A stretch of DNA of 64,000 nt from Novosphingobium cyanobacteriorum (GTDB taxonomy: Bacteria; Pseudomonadota; Alphaproteobacteria; Sphingomonadales; Sphingomonadaceae): positions 62,001-126,000 of the forward strand of contig NZ_JAROCY010000005.1 of assembly GCF_029436685.1 (NCBI RefSeq), read 5' to 3'. Of the stretch, positions 35,526 to 52,598 are shown one piece after another. Both the position numbers and the translations under genes were made by a program. Under the pieces are notes generated by a model. That model had not been told where the DNA came from and did not search any database. It saw only the letters and a list, made by a program, of their open reading frames with translations. Positions within the stretch are counted from its first letter, which is position 1. Every line of letters starts with the position of its first letter.

Positions 35526-36182
35526 TCAATCCTTCGGAATGACCCAGCGGACCGAGCTGGAATAGGACCCGGCAACCGGCTGGCCGTTCTGCATGCCCGG
35601 CTTGAAGCGCGCGCGGCGCATCAGGTTGGAGCAGGTCGCCTCGTCGAGATCGGGGCTGCCGCTCGAACGGGTGATAGAACAGTTGGACGGCTTGCCAGTG
35701 GCGTCGAAGTCCAGGCGGAAACCGGTCACGCCTTCGCGTTCTTCACGCAGCGCACGCGACGGGTAGTCGTTGGTCGTCACCCACTCGCCCGGCCGGCCCT
35801 TGGGCTGGAACGGGGTCGGCGGCGGCGGCGGCGGCGGCGGTGCAGCCGGCGGCGGCGGCAGCACGACCACGGGCGGCGGCGGCGCAGGCGGCGGCGCTTC
35901 CGTCACGGTCTGCAGCTGCGGAGCCGGCGCGTTGAAGCTGATCGGCGGCGGCGGCGCCACGATCGGCGGCGGCGGCGGCGCATCCTTCGGCGGCGGCGGC
36001 GGCGGCGGTGGCGGCGGCTTATCCTCGTCGATCTTGACCGCGGTGGTCACCTCTTTGATCTTCTTGAAGGCCGAGTACGCGAGGCCAGTGACCAGCGCAT
36101 AGCCGACGACGACATGAAGAATCGCAACGACGATGAGCGCGGTGATCTTGTTACCGCTCATCTGTTGGTCAGCGTATGCCAT
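35526..36182 (-). CDS. tonB: Energy transducer TonB
   Basis: Encodes 218 residues. An N-terminal TM helix (about 12-34, ITALIVVAILHVVVGYALVTG, without the usual His-conserved extension being certain) is followed by a Pro-rich tether (about 53-125 with runs of 7-10 prolines) and a C-terminal TonB domain (about 135-218, RPGEWVTTNDYPSRALREE... GVTGFRLDFDATGKPSNCSI). It spans the periplasm to energise outer-membrane receptors such as the one at 21026. First gene of the leftward operon. Confidence 0.94.
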   Translation of the reverse strand: MAYADQQMSGNKITALIVVAILHVVVGYALVTGLAYSAFKKIKEVTTAVKIDEDKPPPPPPPPPPKDAPPPPPIVAPPPPISFNAPAPQLQTVTEAPPPAPPPPVVVLPPPPAAPPPPPPPPTPFQPKGRPGEWVTTNDYPSRALREEREGVTGFRLDFDATGKPSNCSITRSSGSPDLDEATCSNLMRRARFKPGMQNGQPVAGSYSSSVRWVIPKD

Positions 36183-36519
36183 TCAGCTCCATAACTCCTG
36201 ATCTTCCGCCCTGCCCCACGCCGGGTTGGCGCAGATCATGACGGAGCCACGTGCAGGATCACCGTCCCGCACGAAAGGCCAATCCAGCGATTTCAATCCA
36301 CCCTGCCGGCAACCCGGTCCGCCGACATCGGGCGCAAGGGTCCCGGCGGCGGCTGTTTCGGGCGATTGTTTTTGGATTGCCCGAATGGCGGCAAGCTTTA
36401 ACGCCAAGGATTGGGGTGCGCAAATGCTTTATCCATTAATGACTGATTCACGGTTGCGCTGGCTGAAACGGCTGAATTGCGCGATGTTTCATATTCCCGA
36501 TTTGCGAAGGTCCGAGAGA
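36183..36519. other. Divergent promoter region of tonB and the next secreted-protein gene
   Basis: 337 bases without a gene. The part near 36380-36500 is clearly richer in A/T than the surroundings, as expected for promoters. I could not identify a convincing -35/-10 pair or a Fur box, and the in-frame extension of the rightward gene through it does not look like protein. Confidence 0.5.
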
Positions 36520-37404
36520 ATGATCCGCCTGCCATTTTTTCCAGTTGCAGCAATGATCTGCGCCTTCGGGCTTGTCGGGGTGTCAACAGGGGACGCGAAG
36601 GCGCAACCGCAGGCGGCACCGATTCGCACCGCTGGCGCCGTTGCGCCGGCTGCCAGCCCGCTTACCTATGCCGACCTGGTGGACCTGGCCCTTCCGGCAG
36701 ATTTCGTGGCCAAGGTGCAGGTGCGCAAAGCATCCCGCCTGAAACCTGCGGATTCGCCCGGCATCGCACCGGGCAGGGTCCGCTTTTATATAGAAGCGAC
36801 GACGCAGGCGCTGCTGATCGGCCCCGCGACCGGCGAATCGGTGCGATTCCTGGCGGATGTCCCGCTCGACGCGAAGGGCAAGCCGCCCAAGCTGAACAAG
36901 CTGCCGGTGCTGGTGCTGGCGCGCACCGTGCCGGGCAAGCCAGCAGACCTGGCGCTGGTGGCGCCGGATGCGATGCTGCCATGGAGCGCCGAGCTGGAAC
37001 AGAAGCTGCGCGCCATCCTGACCGAGATGGTCCAGCCCGATGCGCCGCCGCACATCACCGCCCTGCGCGAAGCGCTGCACGTGCCGGGCAACCTGGCCGG
37101 CGAAGGCGAGACCCAGCTGTTCTTCGCCACCGAGGGCGGCAAGCCCGTTTCGCTTTCGATCATTCGCAGACCCGGCATGGACACCACCTGGGGCGTGTCG
37201 TTCAGCGAGATCGTGGACCAGGCGGCGCGTCCGCCCGCCCCCGAGAGCCTGGCGTGGTACCGGCTGGCCTGTTCTCTGCCGGCCACCCTGCCCGACCGGG
37301 CCAACATCTCGCCCAGTGCGCAGCTGCGCCGCGTGGCGGCCGAGGACTATGCACAGGTGGTGCGCGAACTGGGGCCCTGTGCGCGGACACGCACCCAGCC
37401 TTGA
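36520..37404 (+). CDS. Secreted hypothetical protein
   Basis: Encodes 294 residues from ATG at 36520; GAAGG and GAGAG precede it. Signal peptide MIRLPFFPVAAMICAFGLVG ending near AKA. The mature part contains PLTYADLVDLALPADFVAKVQVRK and RVRFYIEATTQALLIG, and three Cys near the C-terminal end. I do not recognise a named domain. It is probably periplasmic and conserved in sphingomonads. It precedes hom by 137 bases in the same direction but need not be in its operon. Confidence 0.75.
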   Translation: MIRLPFFPVAAMICAFGLVGVSTGDAKAQPQAAPIRTAGAVAPAASPLTYADLVDLALPADFVAKVQVRKASRLKPADSPGIAPGRVRFYIEATTQALLIGPATGESVRFLADVPLDAKGKPPKLNKLPVLVLARTVPGKPADLALVAPDAMLPWSAELEQKLRAILTEMVQPDAPPHITALREALHVPGNLAGEGETQLFFATEGGKPVSLSIIRRPGMDTTWGVSFSEIVDQAARPPAPESLAWYRLACSLPATLPDRANISPSAQLRRVAAEDYAQVVRELGPCARTRTQP

Positions 37405-37541
37405 GAGCGCATTCTGACCCGGCATCGTGACTTCGGACGGTTGCGGCTCCGCGCGCATCCGCCTAAGGCGCGCACGATTCCGCCGGCGCACGGGCCGGCG
37501 ACCATATTGCAGCGCCGCGTGTGCGGCGGGACGGGGTGATC

Positions 37542-38858
37542 ATGAGCGAACCATTGCGCATCGCGCTGGCCGGGCTGGGAACCGTGGGCGGCGGCGTGAT
37601 TCGCCTGATCGAGGCGAATGCCAGCCTGATTGCCCGGCGGGCGGGACGCCCGATCCAGATCACCGCGATCAGCGCGCGCAACCGCAGCAAGGACCGCGGG
37701 GTCGACCTTTCCGGCTATGCCTGGGAAGACGACATGGTGATCCTGGGCGAACGGCCCGACGTGGACGTGGTGGTGGAGCTGGTGGGCGGAGCCGATGGCC
37801 CGGCGCTTGCGCTGGCGCGCACCACGTTCGAAGCCGGCAAGGCGCTGGTGACTGCAAACAAGGCGATGATCGCGCACCATGGACTTGAGCTTTCGGCCAA
37901 GGCCGAGGCGGCGAAGGTGGCGTTCAAGTTCGAAGCCGCGGTGGCCGGGGGCATCCCGGTGATCAAGGGCCTGAAGGAAGGCGCAGCGGCCAACGAGATC
38001 AAGCGCGTCTATGGCATCCTGAACGGCACCTGCAACTATATCCTCTCCACCATGGAAGACACCGGTCGCGACTTTGCCGACGTGCTGGCCGAGGCGCAGG
38101 CCAAGGGCTATGCCGAGAGCGATCCGACCTTCGACATCGACGGCATCGACGCCGCGCACAAGCTGTCGATCCTGTCTGCCATCGCATTCGGCACCGCCGT
38201 GGATTTCAAGGGCGTGACCGCAACCGGCATCCGCCGCGTGCTGGCCGCAGACATCGCGCAGGCCGATGCGCTGGGATACTACATCCGCCTGATCGGCATG
38301 GCTGAGCCCGAAGTGGATGCGCAGGGCAACCATCGCCTGTTCCAGCGCGTGCACCCGCACCTGGTGCATCGCGACCACCCGCTGGCCCACGTGGACGGCG
38401 CGACCAATGCCGTGGTGGCGGAAGGCAACTTCGTGGGCCGGCTGCTGTTCCAGGGCGCGGGCGCCGGCGATGGGCCGACCGCCAGCGCGGTGGTGGCAGA
38501 CCTGATCGACATCGCACGGGGCGATATCGGTGCGCCGTTCTCGATTCCCGCGGCGGAACTGACGCAGGCCGCCCCCGCCGAAAGCGGGCACCGCACGGGC
38601 AAGGCCTATCTGCGATTCACCGTGGCCGACCGGCCGGGTACGCTGGCGGAAATCGCCGCGGCCATGCGCGATGCCGGCGTTTCCATCGAAAGCCTGATCC
38701 AGAAGGGCCGGGTGGAAGTGAATGGCGAGGAGCGCGTGCTGGTGGCGCTGGTCACGCATGAGGGGCCCGAAAGCGGGATTGCCGAAGCGCTGCGCCTGCT
38801 GGAAGGATCACCCAGCCTGGCCGAACCGCCCCTGGTGATGCCGCTGCTGGAAGAATGA
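37542..38858 (+). CDS. hom: Homoserine dehydrogenase
   Basis: Encodes 438 residues from ATG at 37542 with ACGGGGTG upstream. It reduces aspartate semialdehyde to homoserine for Thr, Met and Ile synthesis. The NAD(P) motif is ALAGLGTVGGGVIRLI; the catalytic domain has TANKAMIAHHG, EAAVAGGIPVIKGLKEG and NGTCNYILSTM, with AQAKGYAESDPTFDIDGIDAAHKL split over the homoserine site. A C-terminal ACT domain (about 350-430, RFTVADRPGTLAEIAAAM) suggests feedback control by threonine. Length is normal. Confidence 0.96.
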   Translation: MSEPLRIALAGLGTVGGGVIRLIEANASLIARRAGRPIQITAISARNRSKDRGVDLSGYAWEDDMVILGERPDVDVVVELVGGADGPALALARTTFEAGKALVTANKAMIAHHGLELSAKAEAAKVAFKFEAAVAGGIPVIKGLKEGAAANEIKRVYGILNGTCNYILSTMEDTGRDFADVLAEAQAKGYAESDPTFDIDGIDAAHKLSILSAIAFGTAVDFKGVTATGIRRVLAADIAQADALGYYIRLIGMAEPEVDAQGNHRLFQRVHPHLVHRDHPLAHVDGATNAVVAEGNFVGRLLFQGAGAGDGPTASAVVADLIDIARGDIGAPFSIPAAELTQAAPAESGHRTGKAYLRFTVADRPGTLAEIAAAMRDAGVSIESLIQKGRVEVNGEERVLVALVTHEGPESGIAEALRLLEGSPSLAEPPLVMPLLEE

Positions 38859-38871
38859 GCGGAACGGCGCC

Positions 38872-39369
38872 TTAGGGGGCGCGGATCTCGCCCTTGGCGA
38901 TTCGGTCCGCGTCAGAGCCCGCAGGCGGTTCCGGCAGCTTGGTGATATCGAAGTAATACATCGGTGGCGGCACGCCGCCGAAGCCGAGGCACCCGCGGCT
39001 GCAATCACGCAGGCCCGATACGTTCGGCGCACGCGGGGTTCCGTCGCCGCTTTGCCGCGATGTGTCCGGCTCGTGGTTCTCCGACAGCTTCTGCCGCGCG
39101 TTCTCTTCATTGTTGCCGCAGACCACGATGGTTTCCCCATCGGACGACGGGATGCAGCGTTCACGCTTCAGCGGGGTGAGCAGGCGCTGGGCGAGATCGG
39201 CCTGGGTGGGGGGCGCTGTCTCTGCGGTGTCACCCTGCTGGGGCAGACGATAGGTGGTTTCGGCCGCCCTTGTTTGCGCGGGCATGGCCAATGCGAACAG
39301 GATCAGACAGATTGCGAGCGCCCCGGACGCGATTGGGCCGTGCCCCGCTCTCGACAAACGGGCTGTCAT
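38872..39369 (-). CDS. Secreted hypothetical protein with Cys pairs
   Basis: Encodes 165 residues from ATG at 39369 (an upstream ATG at 39396 is possible). A long signal peptide includes GALAICLILFALAMPAQTRA. The mature chain has RCIPSSDGETIVVCGNN and LRDCSRGCLGFGG, with two Cys in each, consistent with exported disulfides. It is on the minus strand between hom and glpX, convergent with hom and divergent from glpX. Family not recognised. Confidence 0.68.
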   Translation of the reverse strand: MTARLSRAGHGPIASGALAICLILFALAMPAQTRAAETTYRLPQQGDTAETAPPTQADLAQRLLTPLKRERCIPSSDGETIVVCGNNEENARQKLSENHEPDTSRQSGDGTPRAPNVSGLRDCSRGCLGFGGVPPPMYYFDITKLPEPPAGSDADRIAKGEIRAP

Positions 39370-39431
39370 GGGGTTAGGGCACGCATACGTCTGCACAGGC
39401 CTATTTCACGCCGCCAGCCATTGGAGTCAAC

Positions 39432-40424
39432 GTGACCGCACCAAACCACAATCCCGCCGCTTCGCAAGTCCTCGATCGCGTCCTCGTGCTGGAAATGGTC
39501 CGCGTGACCGAGGCCGCCGCCATCGGCGCCTCCAAGCTGATCGGGCGTGGTGACGAAAAGGCGGCCGACGCCGCCGCCGTGGAAGCAATGCGCGCCGCGT
39601 TCAACGAGCTGTGGATGGACGGCACCGTGGTGATCGGCGAAGGCGAGCGCGACGAAGCGCCGATGCTCTATATTGGCGAAAAGGTTGGCGCCGCGCCGGG
39701 CACGGGCCCGAAGATCGACATCGCGCTCGATCCGCTGGAAGGAACGACCATCACCGCCAAGGCCGGGCCGAACGCACTGGCGGTGCTGGCCGTGGCGGAG
39801 GAAGGCGGCCTGCTGAACGCGCCCGACGTGTACATGGACAAGATGGCCGTCGGCCCCGGCTATCCCGAGGGGATCATCGATCTCGACAAGTCGGTTTCCG
39901 ACAACGTGCGCGCGGTGGCTGCGGCCAAGGGCGTGGAACCGGGCGACATCATCGTCTGCGTGCTTGACCGCCCGCGCCACACCGACCTGATCGCCGAGCT
40001 GCGCGCGCTGGGCTGCGGCATCAACCTGATCCCCGACGGCGACGTGGCCGGCGTGATCGCGGTGACCAACGAGGAAACCGGCGTCGACATGTACATGGGA
40101 TCGGGCGGCGCGCCCGAGGGCGTGCTGGCCGCAGCGGCGCTGCGCTGCGTGGGCGGGCAGTTCAAGGGCCGCCTGCTGTTCCGCAACGAGGACGAGAAGG
40201 CCCGCGCGCGCAAATGGGGCATCACCGACCTGAACAAGCAGTATGACCTGAAGGAACTGGCCAAGGGCGACTGCATCTTTGCCGCCACCGGCGTGACCGA
40301 TGGTTCGCTGCTGGATGGCGTGAAGATCCACAAGAACGGCGTGATGACCACTGAATCGGTGGTGATGCGCGCCAGTTCGGGCACCGTGCGCTGGGTGAAG
40401 GGCGAACACCGCAAGCCGCGCTGA
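39432..40424 (+). CDS. glpX: Class II fructose-1,6-bisphosphatase
   Basis: Encodes 330 residues from a GTG start with TTGGAG upstream. GlpX-type phosphatase: the metal site is IDIALDPLEGTTITAKAGPN, with VIGEGERDEAPMLYIGE before it and GSGGAPEGVLAAAALR later. It makes fructose 6-phosphate in gluconeogenesis. Its position downstream of hom is a frequent alphaproteobacterial arrangement, although here an opposite-strand gene intervenes. Succinate from the propionyl-CoA route would feed gluconeogenesis through this enzyme. Confidence 0.95.
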   Translation: MTAPNHNPAASQVLDRVLVLEMVRVTEAAAIGASKLIGRGDEKAADAAAVEAMRAAFNELWMDGTVVIGEGERDEAPMLYIGEKVGAAPGTGPKIDIALDPLEGTTITAKAGPNALAVLAVAEEGGLLNAPDVYMDKMAVGPGYPEGIIDLDKSVSDNVRAVAAAKGVEPGDIIVCVLDRPRHTDLIAELRALGCGINLIPDGDVAGVIAVTNEETGVDMYMGSGGAPEGVLAAAALRCVGGQFKGRLLFRNEDEKARARKWGITDLNKQYDLKELAKGDCIFAATGVTDGSLLDGVKIHKNGVMTTESVVMRASSGTVRWVKGEHRKPR

Positions 40425-40445
40425 GGCCTGGCGATGGCGCTCGGC

Positions 40446-42245
40446 CTAGCTGGCGAGCGCCATCCGCACCGGGCCGGATTCATCCTGCAGCGCGGAATTG
40501 CGCCGGTGCCGTTCCGGATTGGCCACGCGCATCGGGCGGTTGTCGACATTGCGGGTGCGAAAGCTGGCGACCAGTTCGGTCAGTCGCTCCGCCTCGGCAG
40601 ACAGGCTGCGTGCGGCGGCCGATGACTGTTCGACCATCGCAGCGTTCTGCTGCGTCATCCGGTCCATTTCCCCCACCGCGACGTTCACCTGCTGCAGGTT
40701 TTCGGCCTGGCTCTGCGCCGCGCCCGCAATCTCTCCGATCAGACCGGTGATCTCGCCCACGCGGTTGACGATGCCGACCAGCTTCGATCCGGTTTCACCG
40801 ACCAGTTCGACGCCCGCGCCGACATGCTCGCTGCTGGCGGTGATCAGCGCCTTGATCTCCTGCGCGGCGTCGGCGCTGCGCTGGGCGAGTGCGCGCACTT
40901 CGCTGGCAACGACGGCAAAGCCCTTGCCCGCATCCCCGGCCCGGGCCGCTTCCACCCCGGCGTTGAGCGCAAGAAGATTGGTCTGGAAGGCGATCCCGTC
41001 GATCACGGCGATGATCTTGCCGATCTCGGCCGAGGAGTTCTCGATCTCGGCCATGGCCTGCACCGCGCGCTGGACCACGGCGCCGCCCTCGGTGGCTTCC
41101 TGGTGCGCGGCGGCGATGGCCTTTTCGACCCGCATGGCGCTGCCGGCGGTTTCCTGGATCGACCCGGTCACGCCGTTCATCGCGCCGGCAGTGTCGGCCA
41201 GGCGGGAGGCCTGCTGTTCGTTGCGCTGGGCAAGGTCATCGGCGGCAGCGCGGATCTCTGCAATGCTGGAGCGCACGCTGCCGGCGCCGACGCGAACCGT
41301 GCGCAGGGCGGCCGCGAGGGAATCGACAGCGGCGTTGTAGTTGCGCCGCAGTTCTTCGTACCCTTCGGGGAAGGTCTGCTCGATCCGGTGTTCAAGGTCC
41401 TTCGATGCCAGCTTGTCCAGCCCGGTGCCCAGCGCGATGACCACGGCTTCCTGGTCGGCAGCGGCTTGCAGCCGGGCGATGCCGTTGGCACGGAACACTT
41501 CCATGGCGCGGGCCATCAGGCCCACTTCATCCTGGCGTTCGGTGCCTTCGACGGCATGGGTATAGTCACCCCCGGCCATCATGTTCATCGCATCGGCGGT
41601 GTCCACCAGCGGCTTTACCACCAGGCGATCGGCAGCCTTGGCGATCAACAGGATGGCGGCCAATACCCCGGCAGCGAGCGCGACGAGCAGGCCGAGCGCG
41701 GCAGTGATCCGGGTGGCATCGGTGTCGCTCGCTTCCTGCCGGAACTTGGCGGAAAGAGCGACCAGCTTGACCACCTGTTCATGCTGTGCGGCATAGGCAG
41801 GCGTCAGTTCATCGTTGAAGACAGCGTTCATCGCGGCCTGATCACCCGCCGCGACGGCGGGCAGGAACTTGGTGTCGATCACGTCCCAGAAATGCGCGGC
41901 GGTGGCGATCGTCTGGTCAAGATCGGGGCGCATCGTGTCGGGAATGGGGGCGGAGCGCCAATAGGCGCGCCGGGCGATGAACTGTTCCTTCTCCTCCTTG
42001 AGCTCGGCCAACTGGGCCGGTGCCTGGGAAGGATCATGCAGGATCAGGGAGGCGTGGAGATAGGATTCCACGACGAAAGCGGGTGGCGGGAGGATATCGG
42101 CCACAAGTTCATCCTGCAGGGCGATCCGCTTGGTAATCGGGCCGCCGTGGCGGACGGCATAGACGACGCCGCTGGCGATCAGGATGCCGGCAAGCAGCAA
42201 GCCCACAAGCAGGCGCGCACCAAGCCTCGCCTTGTGACTGATCAT
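40446..42245 (-). CDS. Methyl-accepting chemotaxis protein
   Basis: Encodes 599 residues. TM1 is about 9-30, a helical periplasmic sensor about 31-185, TM2 about 188-205, then a HAMP domain ([20 protein letters not shown]) and the signalling domain (about 330-560) with the hairpin tip [34 protein letters not shown] split around residue 410. No CheB/CheR-binding pentapeptide is present at the C-terminus (ends VRMALAS). No other che genes are nearby, so this receptor acts through components elsewhere. Ligand unknown. Confidence 0.93.
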   Translation of the reverse strand: MISHKARLGARLLVGLLLAGILIASGVVYAVRHGGPITKRIALQDELVADILPPPAFVVESYLHASLILHDPSQAPAQLAELKEEKEQFIARRAYWRSAPIPDTMRPDLDQTIATAAHFWDVIDTKFLPAVAAGDQAAMNAVFNDELTPAYAAQHEQVVKLVALSAKFRQEASDTDATRITAALGLLVALAAGVLAAILLIAKAADRLVVKPLVDTADAMNMMAGGDYTHAVEGTERQDEVGLMARAMEVFRANGIARLQAAADQEAVVIALGTGLDKLASKDLEHRIEQTFPEGYEELRRNYNAAVDSLAAALRTVRVGAGSVRSSIAEIRAAADDLAQRNEQQASRLADTAGAMNGVTGSIQETAGSAMRVEKAIAAAHQEATEGGAVVQRAVQAMAEIENSSAEIGKIIAVIDGIAFQTNLLALNAGVEAARAGDAGKGFAVVASEVRALAQRSADAAQEIKALITASSEHVGAGVELVGETGSKLVGIVNRVGEITGLIGEIAGAAQSQAENLQQVNVAVGEMDRMTQQNAAMVEQSSAAARSLSAEAERLTELVASFRTRNVDNRPMRVANPERHRRNSALQDESGPVRMALAS

Positions 42246-42351
42246 CCTATCGTCTCCGCACGGTTCTTCTCACTGTGCTGAGAGTGTCCCTCATCCGGGT
42301 TAACGTCCGATCAGAACGCCGCTTCCTATTTATGCGTAGAACTTTCGCGCA

Positions 42352-42389
42352 AAAAAGCCCCGCCGAACAAGTCCGGCAGGGCTTTTTCA
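42352..42389 (-). terminator. Intrinsic terminator of the rpoBC operon
   Basis: AAAAAGCCCCGCCG and CCGGCAGGGCTTTTT form an imperfect stem around a short loop; read leftwards it ends in a T run 23 bases after the rpoC stop. Confidence 0.85.
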
Positions 42390-42411
42390 ATGACTTAGGC
42401 GATGTCCGTTT

Positions 42412-46695
<4,284 letters not shown>

Positions 46696-46710
46696 CTGTT
46701 CGCTCCATTT

Positions 46711-46811
46711 CCCCTCCCGCTCGCGGGAGGGGTTAGGGGAGGGCATGTTCGCTCTGGGAAAGTGCCTGCCCTAACAGGCCCTCCCCCAGCCCCTCCCGCA
46801 AGCGGGAGGGG
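46711..46811. repeat. Paired palindromic element in the rpoB-rpoC spacer
   Basis: Two perfect 10-bp hairpins, CCCCTCCCGC-TC-GCGGGAGGGG (46711-46732) and CCCCTCCCGC-AA-GCGGGAGGGG (46790-46811), flank a block whose arms (GGGGAGGGC and GCCCT...CTCCCCC) also pair. It occupies most of the gap between rpoB and rpoC and leaves the rpoC ribosome binding site intact. Confidence 0.85.
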
Positions 46812-46823
46812 GGAAGGTTCGTC

Positions 46824-50984
<4,161 letters not shown>

Positions 50985-51211
50985 GGAGGAGTCTTGCCTC
51001 TTTGCTCAATTGGCCGGCGTGAACCGGCGGAAATCTGCCAAACGCGGCGTTGGCGCCACCGCAACGGAAAAAGGCCGCCAGTCACACGACACCCCCTTGC
51101 AGGGAGCCGTGGCCCGCAGCCTTCTTGCGTCAGATGGATACCCGATGCTTCCTTCCTGGTGCCATCCCCCGCGCATGGGACGGCCTTGCTCGAAGCGTCG
51201 GACGTGGCGGT

Positions 51212-51240
51212 GATATAGGCAGCCGATGCTGTATTGTCAA
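51212..51240 (-). promoter_or_regulatory. Consensus-like promoter for rpoBC
   Basis: On the minus strand TTGACA (51240-51235), a 17-base spacer and TATATC (51217-51212). It points at rpoB with its start about 220 bases from the ATG, so rpoBC need not be read from the ribosomal protein promoter. Confidence 0.75.
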
Positions 51241-51379
51241 AGCGTTGGCGCCTCGCTTGGGCGCTTTGGCTTGACATCGCCCCACCCTTGCGACAGAGGG
51301 CCGCCCCTGAGCGGCGGATTCGTCCGTCCCTCATCCGTCCGAGACAGCTGGTGCGGGGCTTCCCCGCTTAATGTCCAGC

Positions 51380-51557
51380 CTAGGCGGGGAAAAGAGTTTC
51401 AGGCCCATGGCTCCGCGTTTGCGCAGCAGTGGTGCCCTTCGCGCTTCCGGGCGCATCTCCTTCCCTTGTCACGGACCCGCCGGTGGCCTTCGGGCCATCG
51501 ACAACGTAGCCGGCTGTCCGGGGTTCGCCCCGTGCAGCCATTGTGAAGGAGTAAGGC
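51380..51557 (+). ncRNA. L10-leader-like 5' UTR of rplJ
   Basis: The bases before rplJ contain hairpins GGTGGCC-TTCG-GGCCATC (51482-51498) and GGCTG...CAGCC (51512-51539, with GGGG-TTCG-CCCC inside), followed by the GAAGGAG ribosome binding site. Bacterial L10 leaders bind L10(L12)4 to repress rplJL translation. I could not verify the kink-turn by folding, so the left boundary is approximate. Confidence 0.6.
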
Positions 51558-52073
51558 ATGGATCGTTCGCAAAAAGCCGATTCGGTCGCCTACCTGAACG
51601 GTCTGTTCAACGAGGCCGGCGCGGTGGTCATCACCCGCAACCTCGGCATGACGGTGGCCCAGTCCACCGCCCTGCGGAACAAGATCCGCGAAGCTGGCGC
51701 GACCTACAAGGTTGCGAAGAACCGTCTTGCCAAGCTTGCCATCCAGGGCACGGCCTATGACGGCATCGGTGATCTCTTCACCGGTCCGACTGCGGTCGCT
51801 ACCTCGGCTGACCCCGTCGCCGCCGCAAAGGCGATCGTCGAGTTCGCCAAGACCACCGACAAGATCGAGATCTTGGGTGGCGGGATGGGTTCGCAGGTGC
51901 TCGACGCCAACGGTATCAAGGCTCTCGCCACGATGCCTTCGCTCGACGAACTGCGCGCCAAGCTTATCGGCCTCGTCCAGGCTCCGGCCACGAAGATCGC
52001 CCAGCTCACCACCGCTCCGGCGGGCAAGCTGGCGCGTGTCTTCAACGCCTATGCCGAGAAGAACGCCGCCTAA
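51558..52073 (+). CDS. rplJ: Ribosomal protein L10
   Basis: Encodes 171 residues from ATG at 51558 after GAAGGAG. It anchors the L7/L12 stalk on 23S rRNA. Characteristic segments are MDRSQKADSVAYLNGLFNEA, KVAKNRLAKLAIQGT and LFTGPTAVATS. The C-terminal helix that holds L7/L12 dimers (LARVFNAYAEKNAA) is present. It starts the rightward rplJ-rplL pair; rpoB, normally downstream, is instead divergent upstream. Confidence 0.97.
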   Translation: MDRSQKADSVAYLNGLFNEAGAVVITRNLGMTVAQSTALRNKIREAGATYKVAKNRLAKLAIQGTAYDGIGDLFTGPTAVATSADPVAAAKAIVEFAKTTDKIEILGGGMGSQVLDANGIKALATMPSLDELRAKLIGLVQAPATKIAQLTTAPAGKLARVFNAYAEKNAA

Positions 52074-52139
52074 GACCGTTCGAACGAACTATCGCCCGGT
52101 GCAGACCATCGGGCGCCACCAAATCTGGAGTGAAACATC

Positions 52140-52517
52140 ATGGCCGATATCGCCAAGCTTGTTGAAGAACTGTCGCAGCTGACCGTGCTGGAAGCCGCCG
52201 ACCTCGCCAAGGCCCTCGAAGAAGCATGGGGCGTTTCCGCCGCTGCTGCCGTTGCCGTGGCTGCCCCTGCCGCTGGCGGCGAAGCCGCTGCTGCGGTTGA
52301 AGAAAAGACCGAGTTCGACGTGATCCTGACCGGCGACGGCGGCAAGAAGATCCAGGTCATCAAGGAAGTCCGCGCGATCACCAACCTGGGCCTGACCGAA
52401 GCCAAGGCGCTGGTCGAAGGCGCGCCGAAGGCCGTCAAGGAAGGCGTGTCGAAGGCCGAAGCCGAAGACATCAAGAAGAAGATCGAAGAAGCCGGCGGCA
52501 CCGTCGAAATCAAGTAA
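52140..52517 (+). CDS. rplL: Ribosomal protein L7/L12
   Basis: Encodes 125 residues. The N-terminal dimerisation region [20 protein letters not shown], an Ala/Gly hinge (about 35-55) and the C-terminal factor-binding domain with [20 protein letters not shown] and [20 protein letters not shown] are all present. It recruits translational GTPases to the ribosome. It is followed by its own terminator rather than by rpoB. Confidence 0.98.
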   Translation: MADIAKLVEELSQLTVLEAADLAKALEEAWGVSAAAAVAVAAPAAGGEAAAAVEEKTEFDVILTGDGGKKIQVIKEVRAITNLGLTEAKALVEGAPKAVKEGVSKAEAEDIKKKIEEAGGTVEIK

Positions 52518-52549
52518 TCTTCTTCCGGTCTTCCGGAACAAGCTACAGG

Positions 52550-52582
52550 AAAGGGCGGCTCCGTGCGGGGCCGCCCTTTTCG
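52550..52582 (+). terminator. Intrinsic terminator after rplL
   Basis: AAAGGGCGGC and GCCGCCCTTTT pair around TCCGTGCGGG, 32 bases after the rplL stop, ending in TTTTCG. It confirms that rplJL is a closed unit. Confidence 0.88.
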
Positions 52583-52598
52583 TTTGCGTGGCGGTTGC

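Larger units (their letters stand above)
50985..51557. other. Divergent regulatory region between rpoB and rplJ
   Basis: 573 bases without a credible gene; open frames here are overlapping and lack coding character. The left part holds the rpoB promoter (51212-51240) and a leader of about 220 bases; the right part holds TTGACA at 51271 as a possible rplJ -35 (a convincing -10 was not found) and the L10-leader-like RNA. Confidence 0.7.

Noticed and set aside
35820..36015. Long GGCGGC runs that look like a tandem repeat or Gly-rich gene
   Set aside because: They are the complement of the proline tether codons of tonB, which reads in the other strand.
36226..36519. N-terminal extension of the secreted protein gene
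   Set aside because: The extension spans the AT-rich promoter region and would put the signal peptide inside the protein; ATG at 36520 begins a proper signal sequence.
51226..51546. Open frame between rpoB and rplJ
   Set aside because: No ribosome binding site, atypical codon use, and it overlaps promoters and the L10-leader hairpins.
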